Below are positions 1 to 8,109 of a DNA stretch of 64,000 nucleotides, piece after piece. Positions within the stretch are counted from its first letter, which is position 1. Every line of letters begins with the position of its first letter. The stretch covers positions 1 to 64,000 of the forward strand of contig NZ_JRHC01000008.1 in the NCBI RefSeq assembly GCF_000949475.1, in the 5' to 3' direction. This DNA is from Draconibacterium sediminis (lineage in GTDB: Bacteria > Bacteroidota > Bacteroidia > Bacteroidales > Prolixibacteraceae). Position numbers and translations under genes: made by a program. The notes beneath the pieces are model-generated. The model made no database searches. It was not told where the DNA came from and saw nothing but the letters and a program-made list of their open reading frames with translations.

Positions 1-897
1 TGAGATATTTTGCACCGGCTCTTTTGATAAAGCGATACTTTCCGGCTTGATCAGGACTTTTAATTCCTGGTTTACCTCTACGTCTTTTCCAATAGTTTGG
101 GTGAGCGCCTGTATCTGCAGGTTGCTTTTATTGCTTTTCAGCAGAACCATATTCTTCGATTCGAGGTGCGCAAATACCGTCAAGTGCATTACATTGTACC
201 AGCCCGACTCGTGCATCAACTCCAAATTCTCAGGTCGATCCAACAAATCAGTAAACTTTCCGTGCCCTAGTAACTGTCCATTTTTAAGCAGCAACAAATT
301 ATCGGTAAGACTTAAAAGGTCGGGAAGATCGTGGCTTACTATTAATATAGGGAGCGAGAATTTCTGATGCACCCGGTTTAGATACGGAATTATTTCGCGA
401 CGCAGGTTTACATCGAGTGCCGAAAACGGCTCGTCCATCAACAATATTTTCGAACCACTGATAATGGCACGTCCGATTGCCGCCCGTTGTTTTTCTCCTC
501 CGGAACATTGTTCGGGTTTCTTATTTAATAAATGTGCGATCTGCAACGTTTCGACCACCTCATCGAAAAGTTCCGGATCAGGATTCTTTTCGCCATACAA
601 CAGGTTCTTCTTTATAGTATAGTGTGGAAAAAGTCGCTCGTCCTGAAAAACATAACCTACCCTACGCTGCCTGATCTTAACATTTACCTTTTTATTCGAA
701 TCGAGAAGTGTGTCGCCATTCAGATGAATATAACCTGAATCGGGCGTAACAATTCCGGCGATAGAATTCAGCAAACTGGTTTTTCCATGACCCGATGGTC
801 CGAAGATACCGGTAATACCATTTGGGATATCAGCTTTTACATCGAGCGTAAAATCCTTTCGCTGCAGTTTTATATGAAAACTCAATGCCGGAGTCAT
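1..897 (-). CDS. modC: Molybdate ABC transporter ATPase ModC (3' end cut by window)
   Basis: This is the ATP-hydrolysing subunit of the high-affinity molybdate importer, acting on the cytoplasmic face with ModB. Reading the minus strand from the ATG at 897 gives an open frame of 299 codons that runs off position 1. Visible motifs are a Walker A (GPSGHGKT, about residues 33-40), a Q-loop near 85, the ABC signature SGGEKQR near 132-138, Walker B ILLMDE near 151-156 and the switch His near 189. After about residue 235 a second, beta-rich segment begins that fits the C-terminal molybdate-binding MOP domain. The start ATG overlaps the modB stop (ATGA), which indicates translational coupling. The gene closes the nif-mod run and would supply Mo for FeMo-cofactor. 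The His in Walker A (usually Ser or Cys) is a small deviation. Confidence 0.93.
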   Translation of the reverse strand, partial: MTPALSFHIKLQRKDFTLDVKADIPNGITGIFGPSGHGKTSLLNSIAGIVTPDSGYIHLNGDTLLDSNKKVNVKIRQRRVGYVFQDERLFPHYTIKKNLLYGEKNPDPELFDEVVETLQIAHLLNKKPEQCSGGEKQRAAIGRAIISGSKILLMDEPFSALDVNLRREIIPYLNRVHQKFSLPILIVSHDLPDLLSLTDNLLLLKNGQLLGHGKFTDLLDRPENLELMHESGWYNVMHLTVFAHLESKNMVLLKSNKSNLQIQALTQTIGKDVEVNQELKVLIKPESIALSKEPVQNIS

Positions 898-1595
898 GCC
901 GTTTTACTTTTAATTACACGTTTGTTTAAGAACTCGGCAGCGATCATTGCGAACAGTGATAATATAACAGATACCACAACCAGACGCATGGTTGAAGCTT
1001 CTTGTCCCGGAACCTGCATTTCAGAAAATATGGCCAGCGGAAGTGTTTGTGTCTTACCTTCGATGTTTCCGGCAAATGAAATGGTTGCACCAAATTCGCC
1101 AAGACTTCTTGCAAACGAAAGAATGAATCCGCTTATTACACCGGGCAATGCCAACGGCAGTGTGATGGTAAAAAACACCCGAAGGTTGGATGCTCCCAAA
1201 GTGCGTGCAGCTTCTTCCAGTTTCTGGTCGACCAGCTCAATGGATAAACGAATGGAGCGTGTTACCAACGGGAACGACACAAAAATGGCAGCGATTACCG
1301 CCGCATAAAAAGAAAAGGCAATTTGAATTCCGAACGTTTCGTAAAAGAATTTTCCGATAACTCCGCGGTTTCCGAAAACCAGTAATAATAAATAACCTGT
1401 TGTAATGGGAGGTAAAACCAGCGGTAAATGGATGATTCCTTCAAGCACCGACTTGCCGAAAAACTTTTTGCGGGCCAGAAACCAGCCTACGGCTATGGCC
1501 AGCGGCAAGGTTATAACAGCACAAATTAACGCAACATATAACGATAATTGTATTGCCGACCACTCGCTTGCTGTATATTTGAAAAGTTCACTCAA
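894..1595 (-). CDS. modB: Molybdate ABC transporter permease ModB
   Basis: Inner-membrane permease of the molybdate importer, 233 residues. About five hydrophobic segments are visible (for example near residues 18-38, 55-75, 90-110, 145-165 and 200-220). The ABC-permease EAA-type loop is present near 128-155 (EEAARTLGAS followed by FFTITLPLALPGVISG). The start is a TTG at 1595; no ATG lies nearby, and it overlaps the last 8 bases of modA, so the exact start is uncertain. The order modA-modB-modC with overlapping ends is the standard operon. Position downstream of nifV and nifB supports a dedicated Mo supply for nitrogenase, although the same transporter would also serve molybdopterin enzymes. 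Confidence 0.93.
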   Translation of the reverse strand: MSELFKYTASEWSAIQLSLYVALICAVITLPLAIAVGWFLARKKFFGKSVLEGIIHLPLVLPPITTGYLLLLVFGNRGVIGKFFYETFGIQIAFSFYAAVIAAIFVSFPLVTRSIRLSIELVDQKLEEAARTLGASNLRVFFTITLPLALPGVISGFILSFARSLGEFGATISFAGNIEGKTQTLPLAIFSEMQVPGQEASTMRLVVVSVILSLFAMIAAEFLNKRVIKSKTA

Positions 1596-2355
1596 TCTTA
1601 AATCCGTGTTTTATCCAGATGTCTTTTGCTTCATTCGAGGTCAGAAAATTATAAAAAAGCCTGGTTTGTTCGTTGTTTTTGTTCTTTAAAATGGAAGCAT
1701 AAAATCCAATTGTCGGATGCAGCTCATCGGGAACAATGGAAACGATCTTTACTTTTTTTGATTTTAACGCGTCCGTTTTGTATACAATGCCCATTTCCAC
1801 TTCGCCTAATTCGACCACCATTAATGCCGAACGCACATCTTTTGCAGGCAAGATCCGATCGGATAAGGCATCAGCATAACCACCGCTCTCGATTGCTTTC
1901 CATGCATAGTCGCCGGCAGGAACATGTTTCGGATCGCCAATTGATAGGCGTCCATTAAACTTCTTCGGGAAATGATCCAAAAATGTAATGGTATCCGTTT
2001 CGCTATCGGAAGGAACGATTACTGCAAGGGATGTTCCAACAACTTTCTCTTTTGATTCGGGAACCGCCAAATCGAGATTTATAAGGTAGTCTACCCATTT
2101 TTCATTGGCAGAAATATAAACTGAAGGCCGTGCACCCTGTTCAATCTGCCGGGCCAATGTTCCCGACGAAGCAAAATTCAGTTTGATGTCGACGTCATTT
2201 TCTGTTTTGTAGATTTCAGCCAGCTCAGAGACAACATTTGTCAACCCGGCTCCACTGAAAACCAACAGTTCTGTCGATTGCTTTTTCTGCGATTTTTGGG
2301 CACATCCAAAAAACAGGAATACTATTAATATATATAGTAATGCTTTTCTGCTCAT
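1588..2355 (-). CDS. modA: Molybdate-binding lipoprotein ModA
   Basis: Extracytoplasmic substrate-binding protein that captures molybdate and delivers it to ModB. From the ATG at 2355 it is about 255 residues. It starts with a short basic and hydrophobic stretch ending in a lipobox (LFFGC), so it should be lipid-anchored. The mature part contains the family hallmarks: VFSGAGLTNVVSEL near the mature N-terminus, FASSGTLARQIEQGA (oxyanion contacts) and the LPAKDVRSALMVVELGEVEMGIVYKTDA region. A TTG further upstream at 2379 would add eight residues before the signal sequence; I prefer the ATG because it gives a normal lipoprotein signal. Confidence 0.93.
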   Translation of the reverse strand: MSRKALLYILIVFLFFGCAQKSQKKQSTELLVFSGAGLTNVVSELAEIYKTENDVDIKLNFASSGTLARQIEQGARPSVYISANEKWVDYLINLDLAVPESKEKVVGTSLAVIVPSDSETDTITFLDHFPKKFNGRLSIGDPKHVPAGDYAWKAIESGGYADALSDRILPAKDVRSALMVVELGEVEMGIVYKTDALKSKKVKIVSIVPDELHPTIGFYASILKNKNNEQTRLFYNFLTSNEAKDIWIKHGFKIE

Positions 2356-2383
2356 TATTCGACTGCTAAAGTTAGGCAAATTG

Positions 2384-2407
2384 TAGCATCAAAAAGTAAA
2401 GATGCTA
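2384..2407. promoter_or_regulatory. Inverted repeat upstream of modA
   Basis: TAGCATC (2384-2390) and GATGCTA (2401-2407) form a perfect 7-base inverted repeat separated by 10 bases, starting 29 bases before the modA ATG. It is seen directly. A role as an operator for a molybdate- or nitrogen-responsive regulator is only inference; no ModE gene is in the window. It could also be a weak hairpin in the leader RNA. Confidence 0.35.
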
Positions 2408-2450
2408 TTATTAAAAGTACCATTCGCTTCTAAAGCAGTCCTGAAAAATA

Positions 2451-2843
2451 CTAAACGGACTCTTCTTCAACTAGTGCTGCATTACAATATTCTTTCAATG
2501 CATTGGTAAAATCGAGCATTCTCGACAACTCTTCGCGTGTTGGTTCAAGTGTTTCCAGCACTTCCAGCGAGCAGAAATTCATAAAGCGATTGAGAAACCG
2601 TGCCTCCACAAGAAACTCTTCAGGAATTTCCATTTTCTTACCAACCTGCCTTAACATGGATGTTATTCCCGAATGCTCGGGCAGTTCGCCGGTACTTACA
2701 CACAAAGCCGTCAGATAGTTTTCCACTGCCATGCTTAATACATTATATACTACCAGGCTTCCCAATTTTTCTTTTTTGTACGAACCAACTGCTGCTTTTG
2801 CGTAGCTGTCGGCCTCATCCATGTACTTTGTCCAGTTTGCCAT
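2451..2843 (-). CDS. Small helical protein between nifV and modA, weakly HEPN-like
   Basis: A 130-residue acidic protein with no signal or membrane segment. It appears all-helical. The N-terminal part (about residues 8-50) has the amphipathic pattern of HEPN proteins, with an AE-Y-type core where HEPN proteins form helix 2 (residues near 35-48). I do not see the R-x4-6-H motif of HEPN ribonucleases, nor a partner nucleotidyltransferase, so it would be a non-catalytic member if it belongs there. It lies 66 bases after nifV and 95 bases before modA, on the same strand, so it is probably co-transcribed with the nif-mod genes. Function unknown; an accessory, scaffold or regulatory role in nitrogen fixation is inferred from position only. 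Confidence 0.7.
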   Translation of the reverse strand: MANWTKYMDEADSYAKAAVGSYKKEKLGSLVVYNVLSMAVENYLTALCVSTGELPEHSGITSMLRQVGKKMEIPEEFLVEARFLNRFMNFCSLEVLETLEPTREELSRMLDFTNALKEYCNAALVEEESV

Positions 2844-2909
2844 AATTTCAAATTTTAGTTATTCAACCTTGTTGTATTATTATGTTGTAGATGTTTTTAG
2901 CCTCCTGAA

Positions 2910-4034
2910 TTAAATATTCGACGAAATCAGGTTTTTCACCTCGTTGAAATGCAGGTCGCGCTTTAACTCGGTCGACAGCTTTTTGATTTTAGAGACAAGA
3001 ATGGCCAGTTCGTTTTTTGGAAGGAATATATTTCGCCTTTGCAGCATCTCGTCAACTGCGCCCATTCCCGAGTGTTTTCCGATTACCAACTCGGTTTGTC
3101 GTCCAATTTCGGTCGGATTAAAAGGCTGGTATGAAAGTGGATTTTCTTTTAGGCTGCGGCAGTGAATTCCGGATTCGTGCGAGAAAACCAGTTCTCCCGA
3201 CACGGGTTTCGATAGTGCCAACTTTCGTTCTGAAGCCTGTTCCACCAGTTTCGAAAGCTGAACCATCTTTTCACCTTCAAAATTAAAATCATAGCCACAG
3301 GAATATTTCAGGGCAAATGCCACTTCTTCCAAGCAGGCATTTCCGGCCCGTTCTCCTAAACCGTTTACCGTAAGACTCACACTTTGTGCGCCCGATTGTA
3401 ATGCCACAACGTGGTTCGCCGTTGCCATTCCCAAATCGTTGTGTCCGTGAAATTCAAAATCTACATCAGCAAAATCACTGCTTAAACGGGAAAACAAGTT
3501 CTGTGTAGAAAGAGGATTCAGAATTCCAACCGTGTCGGCAATGCGCACACGTTTGGCTCCGTATAATGTTGTTAGATAGATGTATTCTTTAAGGAAATCG
3601 TAATCGGCACGTGAAGCATCCTGCGCACCAACGGCCACAAATTCGAAATGGTTCGTGGCAAAATTCACTATCCCAGGAAGGTTTTTTCGCACCCAATCGC
3701 GCGACTTCCCAAGCGTTTCAAGTTGTATGTCGGAAACAGGGAACGAAAGATTGACCCTGTTTGCTCCTGTAGCCAGGGCAGCTTCCAAATCGTTGAAAGT
3801 TGCCCTGCACCAGCAGGTAGAAGCGAAGGAAAATCCCTGGTTGATCAAACAATGAATGTCGCTCTGCTCTTTTTCGCCCATGGCCGGAGTTCCGATTTCC
3901 AGTTCCGGTACTCCAATTTCATCAAGCTTTTGAGCAATTTCGAGTTTCTCTTTCAATGAAAATACTACACCCGGAGCTTGTTCTCCGTCACGCAGCGTAG
4001 TGTCGATCAAATATGGGAACTTCTCATCCTTCAT
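2910..4034 (-). CDS. nifV: Homocitrate synthase NifV
   Basis: Condenses acetyl-CoA with 2-oxoglutarate to homocitrate, the organic ligand of FeMo-cofactor. The protein has 374 residues, the usual NifV length. The N-terminal TIM-barrel signature [13 protein letters not shown] (about residues 12-24) contains the metal and substrate residues, and the second metal-binding motif [14 protein letters not shown] (about 193-206) is present, as is the conserved SHESGIHC motif near 288-295. Lack of a LeuA-type C-terminal regulatory domain and the location between the ferredoxin and mod genes favour NifV over isopropylmalate or citramalate synthase. Confidence 0.95.
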   Translation of the reverse strand: MKDEKFPYLIDTTLRDGEQAPGVVFSLKEKLEIAQKLDEIGVPELEIGTPAMGEKEQSDIHCLINQGFSFASTCWCRATFNDLEAALATGANRVNLSFPVSDIQLETLGKSRDWVRKNLPGIVNFATNHFEFVAVGAQDASRADYDFLKEYIYLTTLYGAKRVRIADTVGILNPLSTQNLFSRLSSDFADVDFEFHGHNDLGMATANHVVALQSGAQSVSLTVNGLGERAGNACLEEVAFALKYSCGYDFNFEGEKMVQLSKLVEQASERKLALSKPVSGELVFSHESGIHCRSLKENPLSYQPFNPTEIGRQTELVIGKHSGMGAVDEMLQRRNIFLPKNELAILVSKIKKLSTELKRDLHFNEVKNLISSNI

Positions 4035-4253
4035 AATATATAATTGTTATTGGTTTTCAATCCGATAAAAGTACCCCCGGCACAAGCCGGGAATACTATA
4101 CAAGTTGAAGTTTGATTAGTTCTGGTTATACCGATGAGAGTTTATTTTCAAACATCTATCGGCATTATCCATTGTCTTTTCAAAGCTTCACCAAGGCTCA
4201 CTCTGAAAAACAATTGGATAAGAGGGGAAAAACAATTGAGTACGCAGTTTAAC

Positions 4254-4559
4254 TTACTCGCTTATGAGATAATCCTCAACGGCCTCCCCCTCCTCCAGTG
4301 CATCTAAAATTTCGTCGATTTTTTCTTCATTAATTCCTCCGTACCAATAGTTATTTGGGTGAATAACCATTACAGGCCCCTGAGAGCACACGTTTAAACA
4401 AGCGGTGGAAGAGACCGCGACGTCCATGCCGCGGTCGTTACATTCTTCCATTATATATTGAATTAAATCGGATGAACCGTTTTTGTTACAATAACCTTGT
4501 GCATCGCCGGCAACCCGGTACGAGTTGCATACTAAAATGTGAAATTCTGGTTTTTTCAT
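4254..4559 (-). CDS. Thioredoxin-like [2Fe-2S] ferredoxin
   Basis: A 101-residue soluble electron carrier of the thioredoxin-fold 2Fe-2S family, as found in Clostridium pasteurianum and in the nif region of Azotobacter. The cluster ligands are clear: Cys11, Cys24, Cys54 and Cys58, giving the spacing C-x12-C-x29-C-x3-C typical of this family. An additional Cys40 is not a known ligand. It sits between nifV and the nifX-like gene on the same strand, which suggests it interacts with nitrogenase (MoFe protein partner or electron relay) rather than with a hydrogenase. The acidic C-terminus (EEGEAVED) would suit docking to a basic partner. Confidence 0.92.
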   Translation of the reverse strand: MKKPEFHILVCNSYRVAGDAQGYCNKNGSSDLIQYIMEECNDRGMDVAVSSTACLNVCSQGPVMVIHPNNYWYGGINEEKIDEILDALEEGEAVEDYLISE

Positions 4560-4681
4560 CTCATTATTATTTAAAGTTTTTATTTGTATTCGATGTAACT
4601 CGCTAGGAATAATTTTTCTATAAAAGAATTCTATTATTCGCTCGTTTCATAATTGATTTCTTTAGTCGAAAGTCGCCCCTC

Positions 4682-4715
4682 TCCCGATGAATCGGGATCT
4701 CCCCTGAAGGGGAGA
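4682..4715. repeat. Twin short hairpins (REP-like element)
   Basis: Two abutting perfect inverted repeats lie between the ferredoxin and the nifX-like gene: TCCCGAT / ATCGGGA (4682-4697, GA loop) and TCTCCCC / GGGGAGA (4698-4715, TGAA loop). They are much more G+C rich than the surrounding AT-rich spacer. The arrangement resembles repetitive extragenic palindromes, but no second copy exists in this window, so the repeat nature is inferred. They could also stabilise or attenuate the nif transcript. Confidence 0.5.
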
Positions 4716-4753
4716 AAAGAACACCTCCGATGCGTTATACTTTTTATTTATTA

Positions 4754-5095
4754 TTATTTACATTTTCCGCTACAGCCGGGAATTTTATCCACCGAACAGG
4801 TGCAGGTTTGTACTGCTATTCCAATTATATCGAATTGCTCCTTTGGCTTTTCACCAATTTGCATGGTGTACAGTTTTTCGCAATCCTCCAATTTTTCTTT
4901 TACTGTTGAAAATCGATCGGATGAAAATTTATGATCGGCAACAGGTTGGCCTCCTGCGCTGCAATACGATGTAACTTCGCGTGTTTCCACGAGTTTCATT
5001 TCGTCGCCATCCACGTCGTACACATCAAAGCGGGTAGCTTTTCCAAAATGCTGATCTACCTTTTCTCCGTTACTTGTTGTTACTGCTATTCTCAT
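4754..5095 (-). CDS. NifX-like dinitrogenase cofactor-binding protein with Cys-rich tail
   Basis: A 113-residue protein of the NifX/NafY/NifB-C-terminal family, which binds NifB-co or the FeMo-cofactor precursor and hands it on. The N-terminus (MRIAVTTSNGEKVDQHFGKATRF) carries the family hallmark with His17 in HFG, and IGEKPKEQFDIIGIAV matches the second half of the fold. The start is the ATG at 5095; the GTG just before it would add one residue. Unusual is the C-terminal tail with four cysteines in the last 16 residues (CTC, then two more spaced Cys), not present in typical NifX, which could bind a metal or Fe-S cluster. It follows nifB after a 167-base spacer. Confidence 0.88.
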   Translation of the reverse strand: MRIAVTTSNGEKVDQHFGKATRFDVYDVDGDEMKLVETREVTSYCSAGGQPVADHKFSSDRFSTVKEKLEDCEKLYTMQIGEKPKEQFDIIGIAVQTCTCSVDKIPGCSGKCK

Positions 5096-5216
5096 CACTA
5101 ATTAATATTATACCGTATTCTTTCTTTTTTCAAGCTGCTCTTACTTGCGCTCCAAAGAACTTTTCCTCTTTAATCCAGACCGGAACGTGGAGCGCGCTTT
5201 CGTACCTTATATCTCT

Positions 5217-5235
5217 CCCGGGGCGCCGCCCCGGG
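5217..5235. repeat. GC-rich palindrome between nifB and nifX-like gene
   Basis: CCCGGGGC (5217-5224) and GCCCCGGG (5228-5235) form a perfect 8-base stem with a GCC loop, all G+C in an AT-rich genome. It lies 27 bases after the nifB stop. No U-run follows on the minus strand, so it is not a classical terminator; it may act as an RNA stabiliser or partial terminator, or be a repetitive extragenic palindrome. Confidence 0.6.
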
Positions 5236-5262
5236 CTATTAAGGTTGCGCCCTTTCAGAGCT

Positions 5263-6522
5263 TTAACCGCAACCGGTTCCTTTACCTGAACATTCTGATC
5301 CGCATTTAAAAACATCGGCTTTTTTCAGTGTCCGGAGTTCTTTGCCTTTGTAAACGGCATCCAATCCCTCATCGATCAAACCGGTCATTTCAACGATTTT
5401 GATTCCTGCCCGGCCAATAATCGACGATGGCGATGGTCCGATTCCGCCAACCAACAAGGCCCTGCAATCATCTATCACATCAGCCAGTACTGCCCAACGG
5501 CTATTTCCGGCTCCGGGTTTTGGGGTTGCACGTTGCTCCACCAAACGATAGCCATTTGGCGTTTCTCTAAAAATATAGAGCTGCGATGCCTCTCCAAGGT
5601 GCTGGTTTACCAACAATCCCTCGTGACTTGCAACCGCTACGTATGGTTTTGTTTTGTCAACATTCACCGACAGGTTCGACACTTCCGACAAAATTTGTTT
5701 TGCTTCTGCATCGTCTTGTCCCAGCAATCCAACAGCATCGGCACGGCAACGGGCACAGTGCGTCATCGGTGGTAAATATTCTTTAATCCCGTTCTGTAGT
5801 TCTTTCATTCGTTTTGGCGAAGGCTCTTCGAAATCCTCGAAAGGAGTTCCTTCAACCGGGTAGAGCGGAATGGTATTCATAATATCCACTTCCATCTCTT
5901 TCATTTTTTTGGCGATATCAACAATCACATTGTCATTGATTCCGGGCACTACAATCGAGTTGATTTTTACGGTAATACCTGCACGTTTTAATGCACGGAT
6001 TGCTTCCATCTGGTTCCGCAGCAGAATTTCAGCTGCCTGTTCTCCAAAATATCCGCGCTTTTCGAAACGCACCCATTTATACAATTGCGATAATGTTTTT
6101 GTCTCGGTTCCGTTCAGTGTAATGGTAACGTGGCTAACTTCCAGTTCCTTTAATTCATCAACATACGGCAATACATTCAGCCCGTTTGACGAAAGACAAA
6201 GGATCATTTCAGGAAATTCTTTTCGAATCAACCGAAGTGTTGTCATGGTTTGAATCGGATTGGCGAACGGATCGCCGGGGCCGGCAATTCCCACAACCGA
6301 CAAATGCGGCATTTTTTCTTTTAACCTGATGGTGTAGGCAAGTGCCTGCTCAGGCGATAGTACTTCGCTGGTAACACCAGGGCGGCTTTCGTTTACGCAA
6401 TCGTAATCGCGTTTGCAATAATTACAGTGAATATTACATTGCGGTGCCACCGGGAGATGCACGCGGGCATATTTGCCTTTTGCATCTTTATTGAAACAGG
6501 GATGTGTTTTAATGTCGATCAT
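5263..6522 (-). CDS. nifB: NifB, radical-SAM FeMo-cofactor maturase fused to a NifX domain
   Basis: Makes NifB-co, the carbide-centred 8Fe-9S-C precursor of FeMo-cofactor, from two 4Fe-4S clusters and S-adenosylmethionine. From the ATG at 6522 (preceded by GGAAAG) the protein has 419 residues; an upstream start at 6582 would add a segment unlike other NifB proteins. The radical-SAM motif C-x3-C-x2-C is at Cys29, Cys33 and Cys36. Further conserved cysteines are Cys9 and the HCARCRADAVG motif near 255. The region after about residue 300 is the NifX-like domain (VAVASHEGLLVNQHLGEA). The tail ends in several Cys and Gly residues (ECSGKGTGCG). Located directly after nifN. Confidence 0.96.
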   Translation of the reverse strand: MIDIKTHPCFNKDAKGKYARVHLPVAPQCNIHCNYCKRDYDCVNESRPGVTSEVLSPEQALAYTIRLKEKMPHLSVVGIAGPGDPFANPIQTMTTLRLIRKEFPEMILCLSSNGLNVLPYVDELKELEVSHVTITLNGTETKTLSQLYKWVRFEKRGYFGEQAAEILLRNQMEAIRALKRAGITVKINSIVVPGINDNVIVDIAKKMKEMEVDIMNTIPLYPVEGTPFEDFEEPSPKRMKELQNGIKEYLPPMTHCARCRADAVGLLGQDDAEAKQILSEVSNLSVNVDKTKPYVAVASHEGLLVNQHLGEASQLYIFRETPNGYRLVEQRATPKPGAGNSRWAVLADVIDDCRALLVGGIGPSPSSIIGRAGIKIVEMTGLIDEGLDAVYKGKELRTLKKADVFKCGSECSGKGTGCG

Positions 6523-6604
6523 AACTTTCCTTTTTAGTTTCGAGCCTCTGGCCTCAAGCTGCAAGCAATATTCGCTACTCAATACCAGTTACTCATTTCT
6601 GTTA

Positions 6605-8011
6605 CTACATATATTTATAGCCTACCGGCGAAATGCTTTGTTTGTGGTCAATTAGTGCATTCACTACTTTATCGAATAGTTCCTGCGTACCTGAATAACC
6701 AAGGTGTTTTATACGTTGTCCGCCCACACGATCGTGAACCGGGAAACCCACACGAACGATCGGAATATTAAGCTCGCGGGCGATGTAGTAGCCTTTGCTG
6801 TGCCCGATCAGTATGTCAGGTTTATTTTCGAGGCTCCAATCGCGGATACTTTCAAAATCGTATCCTTCGCGAACCACCACTTTATCTTTATTCTCAGGAC
6901 AATATTTTTTTATTTCATTCTCCAACATGCCGCTTTCGCCGCCTGTGGCAACAAGCGCCAGTTCAATTCCTATTTCATCCAGGAAAGCAGCCATGGCAAC
7001 CACAAAATCTTCTTCGCCATACACCACTGCCCGTTTGCCAAAGGTGTATTTATGTGCATCAACATAGGCATCTACTAGGCGACCGCGTTGTTTGGTATAT
7101 TTCTCAGGAATTTCGTTGCCCGAAAGAGTTTTTAGCTCCTCGAAAAAGGCATCGGTTTGAGTAATACCAATGGGCATTGGGATATTTACCAACGGTACAT
7201 CCATTTCGTTTTTCAGGAATTGTGCCCCGGTGTTCGACAATTGTTTGCTTTTTACCCGGCCTGATAATTTTCCTTTGTTCAGGATAGTACCAAATTCGAT
7301 ACTGGCTTTGGCAGAACCACTTTTTACGACATCCTCTTTTGCCGTTCCTCCTTCCGGAATCCGGTGATAAGTATCCCAAACCGGGTTGTCGAGGCTTTCA
7401 GAATAATCGGGCATCATAATGTGCTCCAACGAAAAGTCGGCCATAATTTCTTTCAGCAAGCGCAAATCTTCGGTTGAGACAAAACCGGGAAAGAGATTTA
7501 CATGCTCTTGCGAAAGGCCTTTTTGGGCGTAACGTTTAACTACGCTGGAAACCGCTTCGTGAAATCCGTCGATGTGCGTTCCCTGGTAACTGGGTGTTGA
7601 AGCCATTACAAAATCAGTGTCGATTTCAGGATGCTTCTCCAGAAAATGGTGCAGGAAAAGGCTAACATCGTCGCCAATAGTTTCGCTCAAACAGGTTGAG
7701 GCAATACCGATAATTTCCGGTTTATATTGATTGATAATATTAAGGACAGCCAGTTTGAAGTTTTCGTCGCCACCAAAAATCGTAGCATCTTCGGTAAAAT
7801 TCGACGAGGCAATGTCGATGGGCTCTTTGTAATGCGAAATCAGGTAGCGGCGAATGTAAGTTGCGCAGCCTTGCGAGCCGTGAATTAGCGGAACACAGCC
7901 TTTAAAACCTTTGTAGGCAACGCTGGCTCCCAGCGGCGAACAAAGTTTACAGGCATTTTGTGTTGCCTTGTAATTTTCTTTTGCTTTTGGTACTGAATTG
8001 AGTTCAAACAT
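6605..8011 (-). CDS. nifN: NifN, FeMo-cofactor scaffold beta-type subunit
   Basis: Forms the NifE2N2 scaffold on which NifB-co is matured with Mo and homocitrate. The 468-residue protein resembles NifK: the cysteine motif CKLCSPLG near residues 21-24, HGSQGCATYIRR near 45-55 and STCLSETIGDDV near 105-116. It is distinguished from NifK by its position after nifE and by differences around the cluster pocket. Distal part contains the second Rossmann-like domain and the conserved segment YGEEDFVVAMAAFL. It is separated from nifE by 98 bases and from nifB by 82 bases. A mix-up with vnfN/anfN types is unlikely because no alternative nitrogenase structural genes are present. Confidence 0.93.
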   Translation of the reverse strand: MFELNSVPKAKENYKATQNACKLCSPLGASVAYKGFKGCVPLIHGSQGCATYIRRYLISHYKEPIDIASSNFTEDATIFGGDENFKLAVLNIINQYKPEIIGIASTCLSETIGDDVSLFLHHFLEKHPEIDTDFVMASTPSYQGTHIDGFHEAVSSVVKRYAQKGLSQEHVNLFPGFVSTEDLRLLKEIMADFSLEHIMMPDYSESLDNPVWDTYHRIPEGGTAKEDVVKSGSAKASIEFGTILNKGKLSGRVKSKQLSNTGAQFLKNEMDVPLVNIPMPIGITQTDAFFEELKTLSGNEIPEKYTKQRGRLVDAYVDAHKYTFGKRAVVYGEEDFVVAMAAFLDEIGIELALVATGGESGMLENEIKKYCPENKDKVVVREGYDFESIRDWSLENKPDILIGHSKGYYIARELNIPIVRVGFPVHDRVGGQRIKHLGYSGTQELFDKVVNALIDHKQSISPVGYKYM

Positions 8012-8109
8012 CCGATTTGTTTTTATTCAATATTTTTTCCGATTCATTAAAGGGTCCCCCCTTTCTAAAAACACAATCACGGCCTGTAACTAACCGATTT
8101 GTGCTGGTA

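Noticed and set aside
787-1308. 173-codon open frame on the plus strand
   Set aside because: It lies antisense to modB and modC, which carry all expected motifs; its own translation shows no family pattern.
5217-5235. Intrinsic terminator after nifB
   Set aside because: The stem is strong but no T-run follows on the minus strand.
5130-5315. Small minus-strand frame across the nifB end and spacer
   Set aside because: It is out of frame with nifB and crosses the GC-rich palindrome; no ribosome binding site or homology-type pattern.
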